The notes beneath the pieces were generated by a model, which did not search any database, was not told the DNA's origin, and saw nothing but the letters and a program-made list of their open reading frames with translations. This document shows, piece after piece, positions 46,801 through 57,159 of a stretch of DNA of 64,000 nucleotides. The stretch covers positions 20,550,347 to 20,614,346 of the forward strand of contig NC_134851.1 in assembly GCF_965363235.1 (NCBI RefSeq). The letters are read 5' to 3'. Every line of letters starts with the position of its first letter. Within the stretch, counting starts at the first letter, position 1. The translations under genes and the position numbers were made by a program. This DNA comes from Mytilus galloprovincialis. Lineage: Eukaryota > Mollusca > Bivalvia > Mytilida > Mytilidae.

Positions 46801-49800
46801 ATTCAAGACATGCCACTCAGAAGGTTTATTTGGGCTAATGCGTTCTTGGTAGACATTTCGATAATTATGTTTTTTGGTAGGTGTCGCCAGCCAGGTGGAA
46901 ATAGCATAATATTTTTAAAGCGAAATAGTGTGTCTGTCATCTTTGATTTTATTTGATTAATACCATTAGTATATATGAACATGCATTAATACTTCTACTA
47001 CAACTACTACCACTACTACTGCAGCTACTGATAATGGTATTACATAGAAATTGTTCAATATTAATGATAATAGTAGTCCAATCTGTGGATGCAGACGTAC
47101 TAATACTACTCTTTCTACTTCTTATTAAAATAAGTGTGTATGCCTGACGTGTGGTTCGTCTACACAAGACTCATCAGTGACGCTCAAATAAAAAAGGTGG
47201 AGCATTGAGGCCCAAAAAATACGAACGGAAACAAGTTGACATAGAAATAGATCATATTCATTTTTCTGCATTGTTTAAGACATTTATTCCTTCAAATACA
47301 ATTTATTATGATATTCAGTTTGTATATTTACAGAGAAACATATACATGATATAGTCACTGATTATTTCAATCTATAATTCATCATTCATCCACTACATTA
47401 TATGTTAAAAAAAAACTTGCAACAAGGTCATTATTTGGTAATACTAGTATATGTTGTTATATATGTTTTAGGAATGACCGAGGATGAAATAGTAATGAAT
47501 GCGATGATTTTCTTTGGAGCTGGGTATGACCTTACATCTAATACGCTTATGTTTGCTGTCTATGAACTCGCCTTACATACAGAAATGCAGGAGAAACTTT
47601 TTGAAGAAATTGACAATGAATTAGGAAAGGTAACTTCATATTTATATTAGAAAAATCAATATAATAGAAAATTAATTAATGTAATTTGTGTATTTGTCAT
47701 AACTCAGCAATTGTTTGGTCACTTTACATAGCAAGGAAACATCTTACGTTACTGAAAGTGGCCATTTTGCTTTCTGTGCATCCGTCGTTTCATCTTATAG
47801 TTCTGTAATTCTGTACCACGTTAACATTTTAAGTTAAGGTAGTTAATCATTGAGTTGTGGTCACATCAGTAGAGGCTTAGGACACATTTTCATCATGAAA
47901 ATTTGATACAAATTTAATGTTTTTATGACCGACCTACGATAGTAGAGGTGGCATTATATTTTCTGGTCTGTGTATCCGCCTGTCCGTTCGTTTGTTCGTC
48001 CGTTCGTCTGTCAGTCCCGCTTGAGGTTAAAAGTTTTGGTCAAGGTAGTTTTTGATGAAGTCCAATCTACTTCAAACTCAGTACACATGCTCCGTATGAC
48101 ACATGTGACATGATCTTTCTAATTTAAATCCAAAATTATATTTTACCCCTATTTCACGGTCCTCTGAACATAGACAATGATAATGCGAGTGGGGTATCCG
48201 TGTACTGCGGACACATTCTTGTTACCATAATTTCACTGATCATTTAACATAGGAATGTCATAAAAATTACATTTTCTGTATTGCTTATAGGATGCTCCAA
48301 CGTATGAATCTATTTCAAGCTTACAATACCTAGATATGTTTTGTCTGAAGTTCTCCGTCTTCATGCAGCGTTTCACAGGTAAATGCGCACATACGTTATG
48401 CAATTCTGCGAATAGATAAAGAATATCTATGTGAAGAAATTTTAGATGTTGATCGTATAATGTTCAATTAAATAAGGTTAATGATTCATTAATACATGCA
48501 GATACGGCTTCAAGATGACATTAAACCGATTTATATATACACTATAACAGTTTAGCTGTTTGCTTTTGAAATCATTGAAAAAAGTGTTAAAAATTGACCT
48601 GTCTTAAAAAGAGGTTTTTTTTTTTTAAATGTGAGGAAAGAGTTCTTACACTATACAATTATTGACTTTCGATTTTTGTTGATACAATGATTTATTAACT
48701 CCAGAGATACGTTTTTCACCGAGTAAAACGGACGAGAATGAATGTCATATCACTGGCGTTGATAAATCATTGTAGCAACTAAACTCAAAGGGCAACATTC
48801 TTTTTAAAAGTTCAGGCTTTTTTTTTTATCCTTCTTCAGTTTTCTACTATTTGATAATGATACTTTTCAAAATTTCATTGTCATAAAATACATATAATAT
48901 ACCTTTTTGTTTTGACGAACAGTCAAAGTTCGCTACATGATTGTGTATAATTTTAACAGTTTTTCCATATAAGTTCAAATTCACTAGGTTACATTCGAAA
49001 TTGTCAAAGAATATTTTCCATAGAATTTTTAGCAACAATGCAATTTACAAACAAAATTGGTATTTGGTGTTTTATGAGATATGTTAGTTAATTTAAGATG
49101 TACTAACTTGTTATAGATGTATGTTAACACTACACAACTTTCTAATAGGATCAATCGATATACAAAGAATGACATTACAGTTAATGGTATGTTTATACCC
49201 AAAGGAACTGACGTTACAATACCAATATCGGCATTACACAGGATTTCACAGTACTGGCCAGACCCAGAACAATTTGATCCACAAAGGTATCATTTATATA
49301 AATTGTCTACACTTAACCCATTTCCTTTCTGAGTGTGATTTTTCACTATATGCATTTACAGTCTTGTTTGCTGACAAATATGACTTAATTTAAAGGCATC
49401 TTTTAAAAAGGAAACAATTGTGAAACATTTAATGTATAATTGGAACAACTGCGATTGTCACTTGCTAAGGTTTAGTATCGAGCAGAGAAAGCAATTGGTT
49501 CGATTTTAGGTATGGTCAAACAAAACAATGTGAAATTAATATTTGATGGTCGTCTATAGACAGCGGTATTAGAATTAGTACAGATATGATAACAGCAATA
49601 CAAAAAAAATACTAAAAACATAACAAAACAAAGCAAATTGCAAAATAAGAAAAAAAAGGGGTGTCGTTAAATTTAATGCTTGATATGTTTGATATTTAAA
49701 TAGGTTTACACAAGAAAACAAGGCAAAGAGGCCAATGTATAGCTACTTACCTTTCGGACTTGGACCACGTGTTTGTGTGGGAATGAGGTTGGTTGTCATG

Positions 49801-50633
49801 GAAACAAAGATGGCACTTATAGCAATGATTCAGAATTTTAAGTTTTTTTCATGTTCGAAAACGGAGGTACGTACAAAATAAATTTGATTTTTTTATGTAT
49901 CTACATAGGGAGTATACGTGACAAAACGAAATATATAAGTTAGTGATATGCGAAACTTATGTCACAAGGAAAGAATGTGTAATTCACGAAGAATGAAGTA
50001 TAAGAATATTAGAAACACACGCTTCTACATCGCTATATAAATTACAGACACATTCAACGTTAGAAAAAAATTATTTTCTTGATAAGGGAATATGGGTTAT
50101 TTTCCCCGTTCCATTAACGTGAATCTATATGTTTTCTTAAATATTATTACAATTTAGGGGAAACATTAGTTTTCGGATGGTAATTTCTCATTTGTTCATT
50201 CAAAATATACAAGTCAAAGTAAATCAATCAGGGGATCGAAGTAACAGCCAACATATTGGTTCAAATGGACGGATCGGGTACACATATAATTTAAAAGTCA
50301 ACATCAGCCGTGATGTGAAGACTCGCCAGGTCAAAACGTCATGAAAGAGATTAGTCGAGAGTACATAAGATATAACGCGTGCTCGTTTCAGATACCCGTA
50401 TAATTCAAGCAAAAGTTATGTTAAAAGAATGTTGACATCTAATAATTCGATGATAATGGGTTGCTGAAATATACCAAAAGAAGAAAAATGAGCAAAATAA
50501 ATAAAGAGGACAGAAAATCATCCTCATAAAGAACTGAGAAGTTCCTATTTTATTACAGATACCAATACCACTGGAAAAAGGACTTTTGGCAAGACCACTG
50601 AATGGGGTATATCTGCGAGTAGAGAAAAGATAG
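34827..50633 (+). CDS. Cytochrome P450, CYP3-clan type
   Basis: Heme-thiolate monooxygenase of the endoplasmic reticulum, closest in layout to vertebrate CYP3A. Exons: 34827-34900, 38010-38106, 38649-38701, 39218-39314, 41001-41117, 41793-41881, 44083-44231, 45525-45652, 46673-46787, 47472-47629, 48291-48378, 49149-49286, 49704-49866, 50559-50633; about 513 residues. An N-terminal anchor (MLILILLFFSLY) and proline-rich hinge (GYPGPIPFPLLGN) are followed by the C-helix WKFIR, the I-helix FFGAGYDLTS, the K-helix EVLRL..R (in the frame implied by the intron phases), FDPQRF, the heme loop FGLGPRVCVG with its Cys ligand, and a short basic end. The start is ATG in a GCCATGG context. Oddities: exon 11 (48291-48378) is one base short for its phases, just before ExxR, and the I-helix Thr is Leu. 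Possibly inactive, unless these are sequence errors. Confidence 0.92.
34930..35697 (+). mobile_element. 3' end of a non-LTR (LINE) retrotransposon
   Basis: Begins 30 bases after P450 exon 1. The first part encodes GDVEDEYQFLFQCVKFNDDR, the C-terminal pattern common at the end of LINE polymerase proteins, and a stop after TLIWLRRR. A 3' region follows, containing a direct repeat (about 35155-35260 and 35330-35420, sharing ACGAGGAGGA and TGTCTGTTGCAG). It ends in AATAAAATTGATCTTATC and a TTATC-type terminal repeat at about 35680-35697. Strongly 5' truncated. Confidence 0.6.
35757..36305 (+). repeat. Dispersed family 5, long copy
   Basis: Starts AAAAAGAAGATGTGGTATGA, passes GTACGGCCTTCAACAATGAG, GAAATGACAATGTAAAACAT and CAGGCCCCTGACTTGGGACA, and ends near AACTAATAAAAAAAG. 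The longest copy in the window; ends are seen alone at 25031-25195, 25792-25815, 29716-29778 and 30168-30228. In P450 intron 1. Confidence 0.7.
36360..37085 (+). repeat. Retroelement tail with GACGAAACGCGCGTCTGGCG end
   Basis: The first part (CGAGCTTTTGATTTTGACAT, AACTTTCCGATTTGAATTTT) recurs at 39434-39540, 43235-43370 and, inverted, at 58975-59150. The terminal part, GAGCGTCACTGATGAGTC plus GACGAAACGCGCGTCTGGCG, recurs at 43013-43195 and 47130-47215 (inverted) and 51980-52135. It looks like the conserved 3' end of a widespread mussel retroposon. No coding capacity left. Confidence 0.55.
37828..37885. repeat. (AT)n microsatellite with duplicated flank
   Basis: Two AT runs, each preceded by ACTTAATATAAT and followed by GAT(T/G)GGGAAGTACT. 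Confidence 0.8.
37905..38008 (+). repeat. Dispersed family 1 tail abutting P450 exon 2
   Basis: GCATTGGTGGCCTTCGGTTG to CATTTCCATTCTCAGTTC, a sense-oriented 3' fragment of the retroelement family at 505-1017 and 55172-56040. Its last bases run straight into the TATTTTTAG acceptor of P450 exon 2 (38010). Confidence 0.7.
39573..40657 (+). repeat. Element with about 148-bp tandem units (GACCTTGACCTCATTTTCAT)
   Basis: Opens with GTCGAGCCTGCAAC and GTTGCAGAAAGCTCGAC, a hairpin, and a GGCGGCGGCGG run. About six units follow, each marked by CCTTGACCTCATTTTCATGG (or a close variant) near 39753, 39910, 40058, 40202, 40350 and 40495. It ends near GTGTACACTCTTGTTAA. Remnants of the family are at 27788-28200. 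In P450 intron 4. Confidence 0.7.
41437..41615 (+). mobile_element. tRNA-derived SINE
   Basis: TCCTCGTTGACTGAGTGGTA resembles a tRNA 5' end with an A box (about 41446-41459), and GTGAGTTCGAACCC at 41513-41526 resembles a B box. The distance and the following non-tRNA tail (CGACTCCCATTCTTTACTGT, TTCTTGACAAAGGTCGGTG) are typical of mollusc SINEs. In P450 intron 5. Confidence 0.55.
43013..43195 (-). repeat. GACGAAACGCGCGTCTG-type retroposon end
   Basis: On the minus strand, AACTGATGAGTCCTACGTAG followed by ATGAAACGCGCGTCTGATG; upstream on that strand TTTGGCACAACTGTTTTGGA. Related to 36360-37085 and 51980-52135. In P450 intron 6. Confidence 0.6.
43433..43508 (+). repeat. Four spaced TTTGCGCGCA repeats
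   Basis: TTTGCGCGCA at 43433, 43454, 43476 and 43499, each preceded by A(T/A)AAC or ATTAC plus one base; spacing 21, 22 and 23 bases. It stands out in an AT-rich intron (P450 intron 6). Confidence 0.8.
43725..43870 (-). repeat. Dispersed family 2 copy
   Basis: TGGTTTTACACTAGTAATTT, GGGGCCCTTTATAGCTTGTT, and the GTTGTCTCATTGGAACTCAC border; internally shortened compared with 44480-44755. Confidence 0.7.
44480..44755 (-). repeat. Dispersed family 2, long copy
   Basis: Contains CAGTAGTTGTCGTTTGTTTA, GGGGCCCTTTATAGCTTGTT, GAGCCAAGGCTCCGTGTTGA and the CCACATCTTCCTATATCTAT border. In P450 intron 7. Confidence 0.75.
46970..47035. repeat. (ACT)n-like microsatellite
   Basis: Imperfect ACTACT/ACTACC runs within P450 intron 9, followed on the minus strand by a GACGAAC/CGTCTGGCG-type retroposon end at about 47130-47215. 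Confidence 0.65.
47930..48225 (+). repeat. Dispersed family 3, single-unit copy
   Basis: CGACCTACGATAGTAGAGGT, a GTCCGTTCG microsatellite, GGTCAAGGTAGTTTTTGATG, and the GTACTGCGGACACATTCTTG end. In P450 intron 10. Confidence 0.75.
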
Positions 50634-50639
50634 AGTACA

Positions 50640-51975
50640 AAACCAACGAGAACTTTTGCACCTCTAATATAGCATCTATATATCGTATTTTTTAAAATAA
50701 TTCGAATGCATAATGCATATTTTATTATATAAATCACATTGTTTTATTTTTTAAGGTTTATTTCTTTGGCTGTAAGAAATGACATGCACGTTTACACATC
50801 ATGCACAGTTTTATCGTTAACAATAGTATACCTATATATATTATTGCATTTAATGTATCGGATGTACATGTCATGATTTATTTTAACTTTAATTTATATG
50901 TATGTTATTCTTTATGTAAATAACTTACAACACAATTATGTTTGTTTGAATTTTGCAGTCAGTTGTGATTTTATTTATGTGATGAATATTTACACAGTTT
51001 TGGCTAGTGGATGCCAACTATTGTTACATTAACCTGGCAAGGAGGAGGTGTTCTGGGGGATGGCATCCACTTTTTTAGCGATCAATGCATTTGAACTGGA
51101 ACATACAGTTGTATCCTGGGTTAGGAAACCCTTTTGAAAATGGTTGCTTATCCAATTTGTCAATATAACTGAACTATAAACAACTGTCATACAATGGGCA
51201 GGCAGATACCCATTTGAAATTAAGCAAAACGAAATCGAACTCTTTGTTACACAAAGTCAAAAAGGCCAAGTTGGTATATGTCTATTGTTAATATATATGA
51301 TGCATGGGTTTAAAAGATCAATAAAGGTGCGTAATGGAGTATTTTATGCAGCTTATATACGTATTTTCACTTAAGTTATAGTTTTTAGTTTCGAAATATT
51401 TGTAAACTTTTGAACACAACTGCAGAAAGATAATATATTAATCTTTTAAAGCATTTCTTTTTATCTCCCACCCTGAAATATTTTTCGGCTATATATGGAA
51501 ATTATTTTATCGAACAGAAAAAGTCGAGTGCTCCTTTATGTTCAGAGGCGTTTGATGTTTATCAAAGGTATTGCAAATTATGGCCGTGCTTACACCACAA
51601 AAACTTCTATAAATACAGACAATCTGATGCTTCTAGGAACGTTTTAAGGCATGGCAAAACCTGTAAACTAGTTATATTTACTCTGTTTTTATGAAAAATA
51701 AGAACTGACCGGGATTTTGATGTGCATTTTTTCAGACTGCAAAATATACCAAAACAAACAAACACAAGAGATTTATTTGACAAAGTCAACTCAGTTGAAC
51801 AGTTTAAATCACCTGTTGTTTACCGATTTCTATTGGTTTTTTTAATGTAATTAGTTAATACTTCAGTTTTATCATGTATATCTTTTATAAAGTCATTTTA
51901 TAAAATTTACTGTTTGCAAAAATATAAATTGCTCTAAATAATAAGGATGTTCTTATCCCAAGCAGAAAACTCTAG
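50640..51975. other. P450 3' flank, no gene
   Basis: AT-rich. AATAAA at 51320-51325 is a possible poly(A) signal for the P450 transcript, about 690 bases after the stop. No exon-like sequence is seen. Confidence 0.4.
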
Positions 51976-51979
51976 CCGT

Positions 51980-52690
51980 ATTTGGCACAACGTTTTTGAA
52001 CCTTTAATCGTCAGTGCTGTACAACTTTGAACTTGTTTTGACTTTCGAAATTTTGTATCTGGGCGTCACTAGTAAGTCTTGTGTTGGCGAAACGCACTTC
52101 TTGCGTATTAAATTTTAAACCTGGTGCCTTTTGTTAACTATTATTCGAGTGTTTCTTTGTCTAATATGTTCTCCTATTTATTTGTATTGTAGTCCTGTAA
52201 TGGCATGTTGTCATTTTAATGTTATATTTAACATTGTGCCATTAAAGCGGGAGGTTTGCATGCAACAAAACCAGGTTCAACCCACCATTTTTTTCGTTAA
52301 AAAAATGTTCTGTACCAAGTCAGGAATATGGCCATTGTTATAATATAGTTCGTTTCTGTGTGTGTTACGTTTTAACGTGGTGTTTCTGATGTGTCGTTTG
52401 CTTTCCCTTATATATGAGTGTGAATTCACATTACTATAAGACGTGTAGAAGGGAGTTTTCTATTCCAAATTCATGTACAAATGGTTTTGGTTTTGATGTT
52501 ATGTTTGTTATTCTCATCGGATTTTGTCTAATGCTTTCTAATGTCGTTTCATTGTATGTGTTACATTTTAATGTTGTGTCGTTGTTCTCTTATATTTAAT
52601 GCGTTTCCATCAGTTTTAGTTTGTTACCCCGATTTTGTTTTTTTCCCACCGATTTACGAGTTTTGAACAACGGTATACTACTGTTGCCTT
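51980..52690 (+). repeat. Retroelement tails in sense orientation
   Basis: 51980-52135 is the GGCGTCACTAGTAAGTCTTG / GGCGAAACGCACTTCTTGCG type end. 52190-52690 is another 3' region carrying GCGGGAGGTTTGCATGCAAC, GTACCAAGTCAGGAATATGG and AATGCGTTTCC. It ends GAACAACGGTATACTACTGT plus TGCCTTTAT. The last 130 bases recur at 56518-56650 and 57020-57155. Confidence 0.6.
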
Positions 52691-53216
52691 TATTGTTCAT
52701 CTATTGTCCATACAAATATATACTACTCACAATATTGAATATATGAAGGGAGCTTCTCAAACTTTTCCCCAACTAATATAAGTTTATTTTTACACTTTTT
52801 GAAGGGATGAAAAAAAAATGAGTAGCAAAATCAAGAAAAGTTTACAATTTTATAAAACATATTATGCATTTAAAATTTAATTAGCTTGGTCCTGTTATGC
52901 CTCAAAACTTCACCAAAAGTACAGGTTTGGCTGTACTCGGAGTAAATGTTGTGGTGTTAAAACGTCCATATTAGCGAAAGGGTTATAATGAACCATAAGT
53001 TAACCCCTTTGTCTTGAAAATGTTTTTCGCAAAAAATATTAGATACATCATTGCACGTCAGAATATATTTTTCAATATAAGGAGGCATAGAATAAAACAT
53101 TTACAGTTCAAAAAATGAAATATATGGAACCTTTCTAATGTGTCATAATAACAGAATAGGTACGTATGTATTATGTGGTACTTGGCGACAGACTTCTTTA
53201 TTGTGTGAACTATCTA

Positions 53217-53584
53217 GTTTTTCTATGTTGTGATGTTATACTCTTGTTTCAGAAAGAGGGAGAAGGGTTTGGTACCATTGAAACGATTAATCCTGCAGCA
53301 AATGTTTGCACCTGTCCTAAATCAGGAATCTGATGAACAGTAGTTGTCGTTTGTTTATGTAATTTATACGTGTTTCTCTTTTTTCATATATGTTAGATCG
53401 TTGGTTTTCCTGTTTGAATGGTTTTACACGTCTAGTAATTTTGGGGCCCATTATAGCTTTTTGTTCGGTGTGAGACAAGGCTCCGTGTTGAAGGCCGTAC
53501 ATTGACCTATAATGGTTTACTTTTATAAATTGTTATTTAGATGGAGATTTGTTTCATTGACACTCATACCACATCTTTCTGTAT
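53217..53584 (-). repeat. Dispersed family 2, extended copy
   Basis: Includes the outer segment (GTTGTGATGTTATACTCTTG, GCAAATGTTTGCACCTGTCC) as well as the family 2 core and the ACCACATCTTTCTGTATC border. Matches 62498-62877 along its length. Confidence 0.75.
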
Positions 53585-53599
53585 CAAGGGTTATTAGTA

Positions 53600-55165
53600 T
53601 TCAACACTGAAAATTTTGAGTCTGCTCTTCTCCAAAATATTCAATTTGAATCATTTTACTACTTTTCATCGGTTCTTTTCTTGTCTTGATCACATCGAAT
53701 TGGTCCAGTAGTCAGCGCTTCTGTGTTGATACCAATTGTCATTGATATGGTCATAATCAATTAATTTTTTTTCTTCTAAAAACTCATAATTTTCTAACCC
53801 AAAACATAATAATCATGAAAATGATTCTCAAATAAAACATAACAATATAGCACAAACAAAATTAGATACAATAAAGACATACAATAGAAATAAAACAATA
53901 AGAAAGAATGTGTTCAAGAAGGACAACAGTTCTTGTTCCGCGGTATTAATGTAAGACAATGTCATTGAATGTCTTGTTAAAATGACATAGCAATTATCAA
54001 ATGATGGTTATTTTTTTTTTCAATGAACAAAACTGTTTGAGTTTAACAATATATCAAAACTTTTGTTTTCGTATTCAACGAACGTTCAAGTGTAAACAAT
54101 TAATACAAAATTGTATAAAAAAGCATATCATTCTGATTTAAAGAGTGGGAATGATTGTCACTGTAATGAATTAAACCTCACATACTATTTTTAAGTATTA
54201 TAAACACTAAAGTCTAAATTGATTTACTTAAAATCATTGTCAAATAGCGCGAATTGCGTGCGCAAAAGATAATAATTTCTTATCAATTTGATAGCGTGTC
54301 AGGTTATGATGAATTTTTTGTTATGGGTCGGTGATTGTATTTTTGAAAAGAATAAATCTTGTAAGAAGCAATATCTATATATAACATGTATTGCAGTCTC
54401 TACATTCTTCAATTAGCCTAGTTTTACTTTAACATACATTAAATTACGTAGATCTAAAGGATAACGGTAAAAACATCGATCATTAGTGTATAATAATAAA
54501 CTATTAGTAGTACAAGAAGAATTAAGAAATAATTAATGCAAGCTATACTTTATTGTAGTTTAAACATAGATAGGCATCATAATCGTGATAATTTTTGCCC
54601 GAGCGATAGAAAAACTTTTAAGAGTTTGAAAGTGTATTAAGTAAATGAAATATATTAGATGCATGCCAATTTGATAAAATTCATTTTTCTGTGGTAGTCA
54701 ATTTACGCATTGTAAACAAATTTTATAGATGTCGAGCATGGGTTTATTTACAAAGTGACGTGCTTCATGTAGACTTTGGCAAAACCACGAAATCAAATAT
54801 CTACAAAAAGCAATATTTCTGCAATCCACGAAATTTTGTTACCAACGAAAATATATGAATCAACAGTATACTGGTGCCTATTGATTTTATGGTTTTTTTT
54901 TCTGCTTCGTAACGATTCTCTGCTTTTTTCACCAATTCCTTTTTCTTGTTTCACCAGTGTCCAAGGTAAGGGGAGGGTTGAACGCCCACAAACATGTTTA
55001 ACCATACTAAATTGGTATGTATCTGTCCCTTTTTAAAATATAGTTAAGAGTTATATCATTGGTAGTAACCCGACATTGCCGTATTTGTTAATGGTCTTTT
55101 TTTGACACATTTTTTTTCAAAATTATCATTATGTGGTTTGCATTTTCGTAAATATGATAAAGATG
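53600..55165. other. No gene seen
   Basis: AT-rich. A short TTATTTTCG-type repeat remnant is at about 54770-54850. Otherwise I find nothing. Confidence 0.4.
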
Positions 55166-55171
55166 ATAATA

Positions 55172-56040
55172 AAATTGAGAATGGAAATGTGGAATGTGTC
55201 CAAAAGACATCAACCCGCCCATAAGAAGACAAGAAACTAAAATTAAAAATCATACAAGACTAACAAAGGCCCTGACTTCGGCCAGACGCAAAAATGCAGC
55301 TAGGATAACTCAACCCTCCTCCTATACCTCTAGCCAATGTAGAAAAAACAAACGCACAACAATTCGCATAGTAGAACTCAGTTTAAGAGAACTCCAAGTC
55401 CAATGTCAGAATAGGTAACAAAAGAAACTAAACACATGACAATAATACATAAATTAACAAAGGACTACTAGCAGTTACTGACATGCCAACTCCAGACCTC
55501 AATTAAACTGATTGACAAATAATGGCTTCATCATATGAATATGAATATCAGGCACAATTCCTTCAGTTAGGGGTTTAGTATTATACCATCATAAAATATC
55601 AGAAGAACATAATCCGTGTCATGCCAACAACTGATTTTAGAATAAATTTGTTTAATTCCGATGCAAAGACCTTATAAGGGAATCAATATCTAAGCCAAAA
55701 TATACAATCTTTAATGACCTGAAAATAGTATCCTAACTATATCCCTTCTTAATTAGTTTAGTTATAGGTTGTGTCAGCTGTTGATGTGAAAACTGACATT
55801 TTTGTTGTTTGAAAAGAATATTACCATAAAAAATTGGATGTGAAATACCTGAACGTATAAGATGTCTACATGTTGAGTTATATTTACGAATGATGTCCTT
55901 GTACCGATGATAAAATTTAGTAAATGTTTTGACTAGTTTGTGATAAACACATTTGATGTTCATACCTTTATCAATTAGAAACGAATCAGTAAGGTAGTCT
56001 TGATAATAAAACCTAGTTCTTAAGATAAAGTTCAATGCAT
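55172..56040 (-). mobile_element. Reverse-transcriptase retroelement fragment, family 1
   Basis: Minus-strand fossil. 56035-55733 encodes about 100 residues resembling the C-terminal part of a mussel retroelement polymerase (KFYHRYKDIIRKYN, HLIRSGISHPIFYGN). The rest is a 3' region that matches 505-1017 and ends at CCATTTCCATTCTCAATTTT. This ties dispersed family 1 to a reverse-transcriptase element, probably Penelope-like or another non-LTR type. It is 5' truncated and looks broken. Confidence 0.6.
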
Positions 56041-56517
56041 CATTTACTTAAATCTAAATACACATCATGTTAATGTTTCAATAACATCTCAACATCTTGT
56101 AGTGATAATAATTAAATGTAAATAGTTAATTGTACTTAATAAATTTTCCAAGCTAAATTGGTATTTAAGAAATGAGCAATCAAGATTTGTCTACTTTTGA
56201 AAACCAAACAACATGCATGATGCATAGGAAAATTTATGCTCAAAGTAGGAGAATCCTTTTATTCCTGGTACGTTTAAAAATAAACGACAGAATCTCCAAC
56301 TGTTAGAAATTAATAGCAGAAGAACGTTTTATTTACTTTTAAATTGTTAACTTATTTCTTTGTTTACTCTCTCAATCAACTCGTAATTCGTTTGCTGACG
56401 TTCTGTCCTTTAAAGTTGAACGTACGAATAAAATCGTAAATAACGTTTTATTTCTGAAGATACCATCTAAAAATATATATTTTTGTAACATTTTGGTTTT
56501 TGGCTAATATATATAAT

Positions 56518-57155
56518 GTCGCTGTTCTCCTCTTATATTTAATGCGTTTCCCTCAGTTTTAGTTTGTTACAACGATTTTGTTTTTTTCTCCATAGATTAA
56601 CGAGTTTTGAACAACGGTATACTACTGTTGCCTTTATTATACATTAAGCACCAAATAATTCAGACACAATTTTAAAGTAATGAGGAATATGCTTCGATGC
56701 ATAGTTATTCATTTCGAAACACACTGATGTCAGGCAGCCAACATAAAATAACATGAAATAGAGAAAAAAAAATTCACTTATTTTCTAAATAATGTCACAA
56801 CATTATTTATCTAGCAAAAAACAAAAGTCATGAACTAAAATTAGCTACTTTAATATTTCATAAAAAGCTAGTGAGGGAGAAACCAAATTATTTTTCCATA
56901 CTGATACCGACGGTCTGTCTAATAACACAAAAACACAAAGAAAAACAAACTAATCTCATTCACTGTTTGGTGTATTGGAATTGAAAAACATAAAATATAA
57001 TTACATGATAAATTTTTTTTCAGTGTTCTGTTGTTTCGTTTTTGTCCTCTTATAATCAACGTGTTTCCCTCGGCTTTAGTTTGTACCCCGTATTTTTTTC
57101 TCTTTCAATTGATTTATGACGTTTGAACAGCGGTCTACTACTGTTTCCTTTATCA
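56518..57155 (+). repeat. Two copies of a retroelement 3' terminal segment
   Basis: 56518-56650 and 57020-57155 share TTTCCCTC(A/G)G, TTTAGTTTGT, GTTTGAACA(A/G)CGGT and CTACTACTGTT. They match the last part of 51980-52690. The 370 bases between hold nothing I recognise. Confidence 0.6.
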
Positions 57156-57159
57156 AACT

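Noticed and set aside
51980-57155. A gene between the P450 and the receptor
   Set aside because: Every longer frame here falls in a dispersed repeat or retroelement tail that also occurs elsewhere in the window; no exon with both splice sites and coding character was found.
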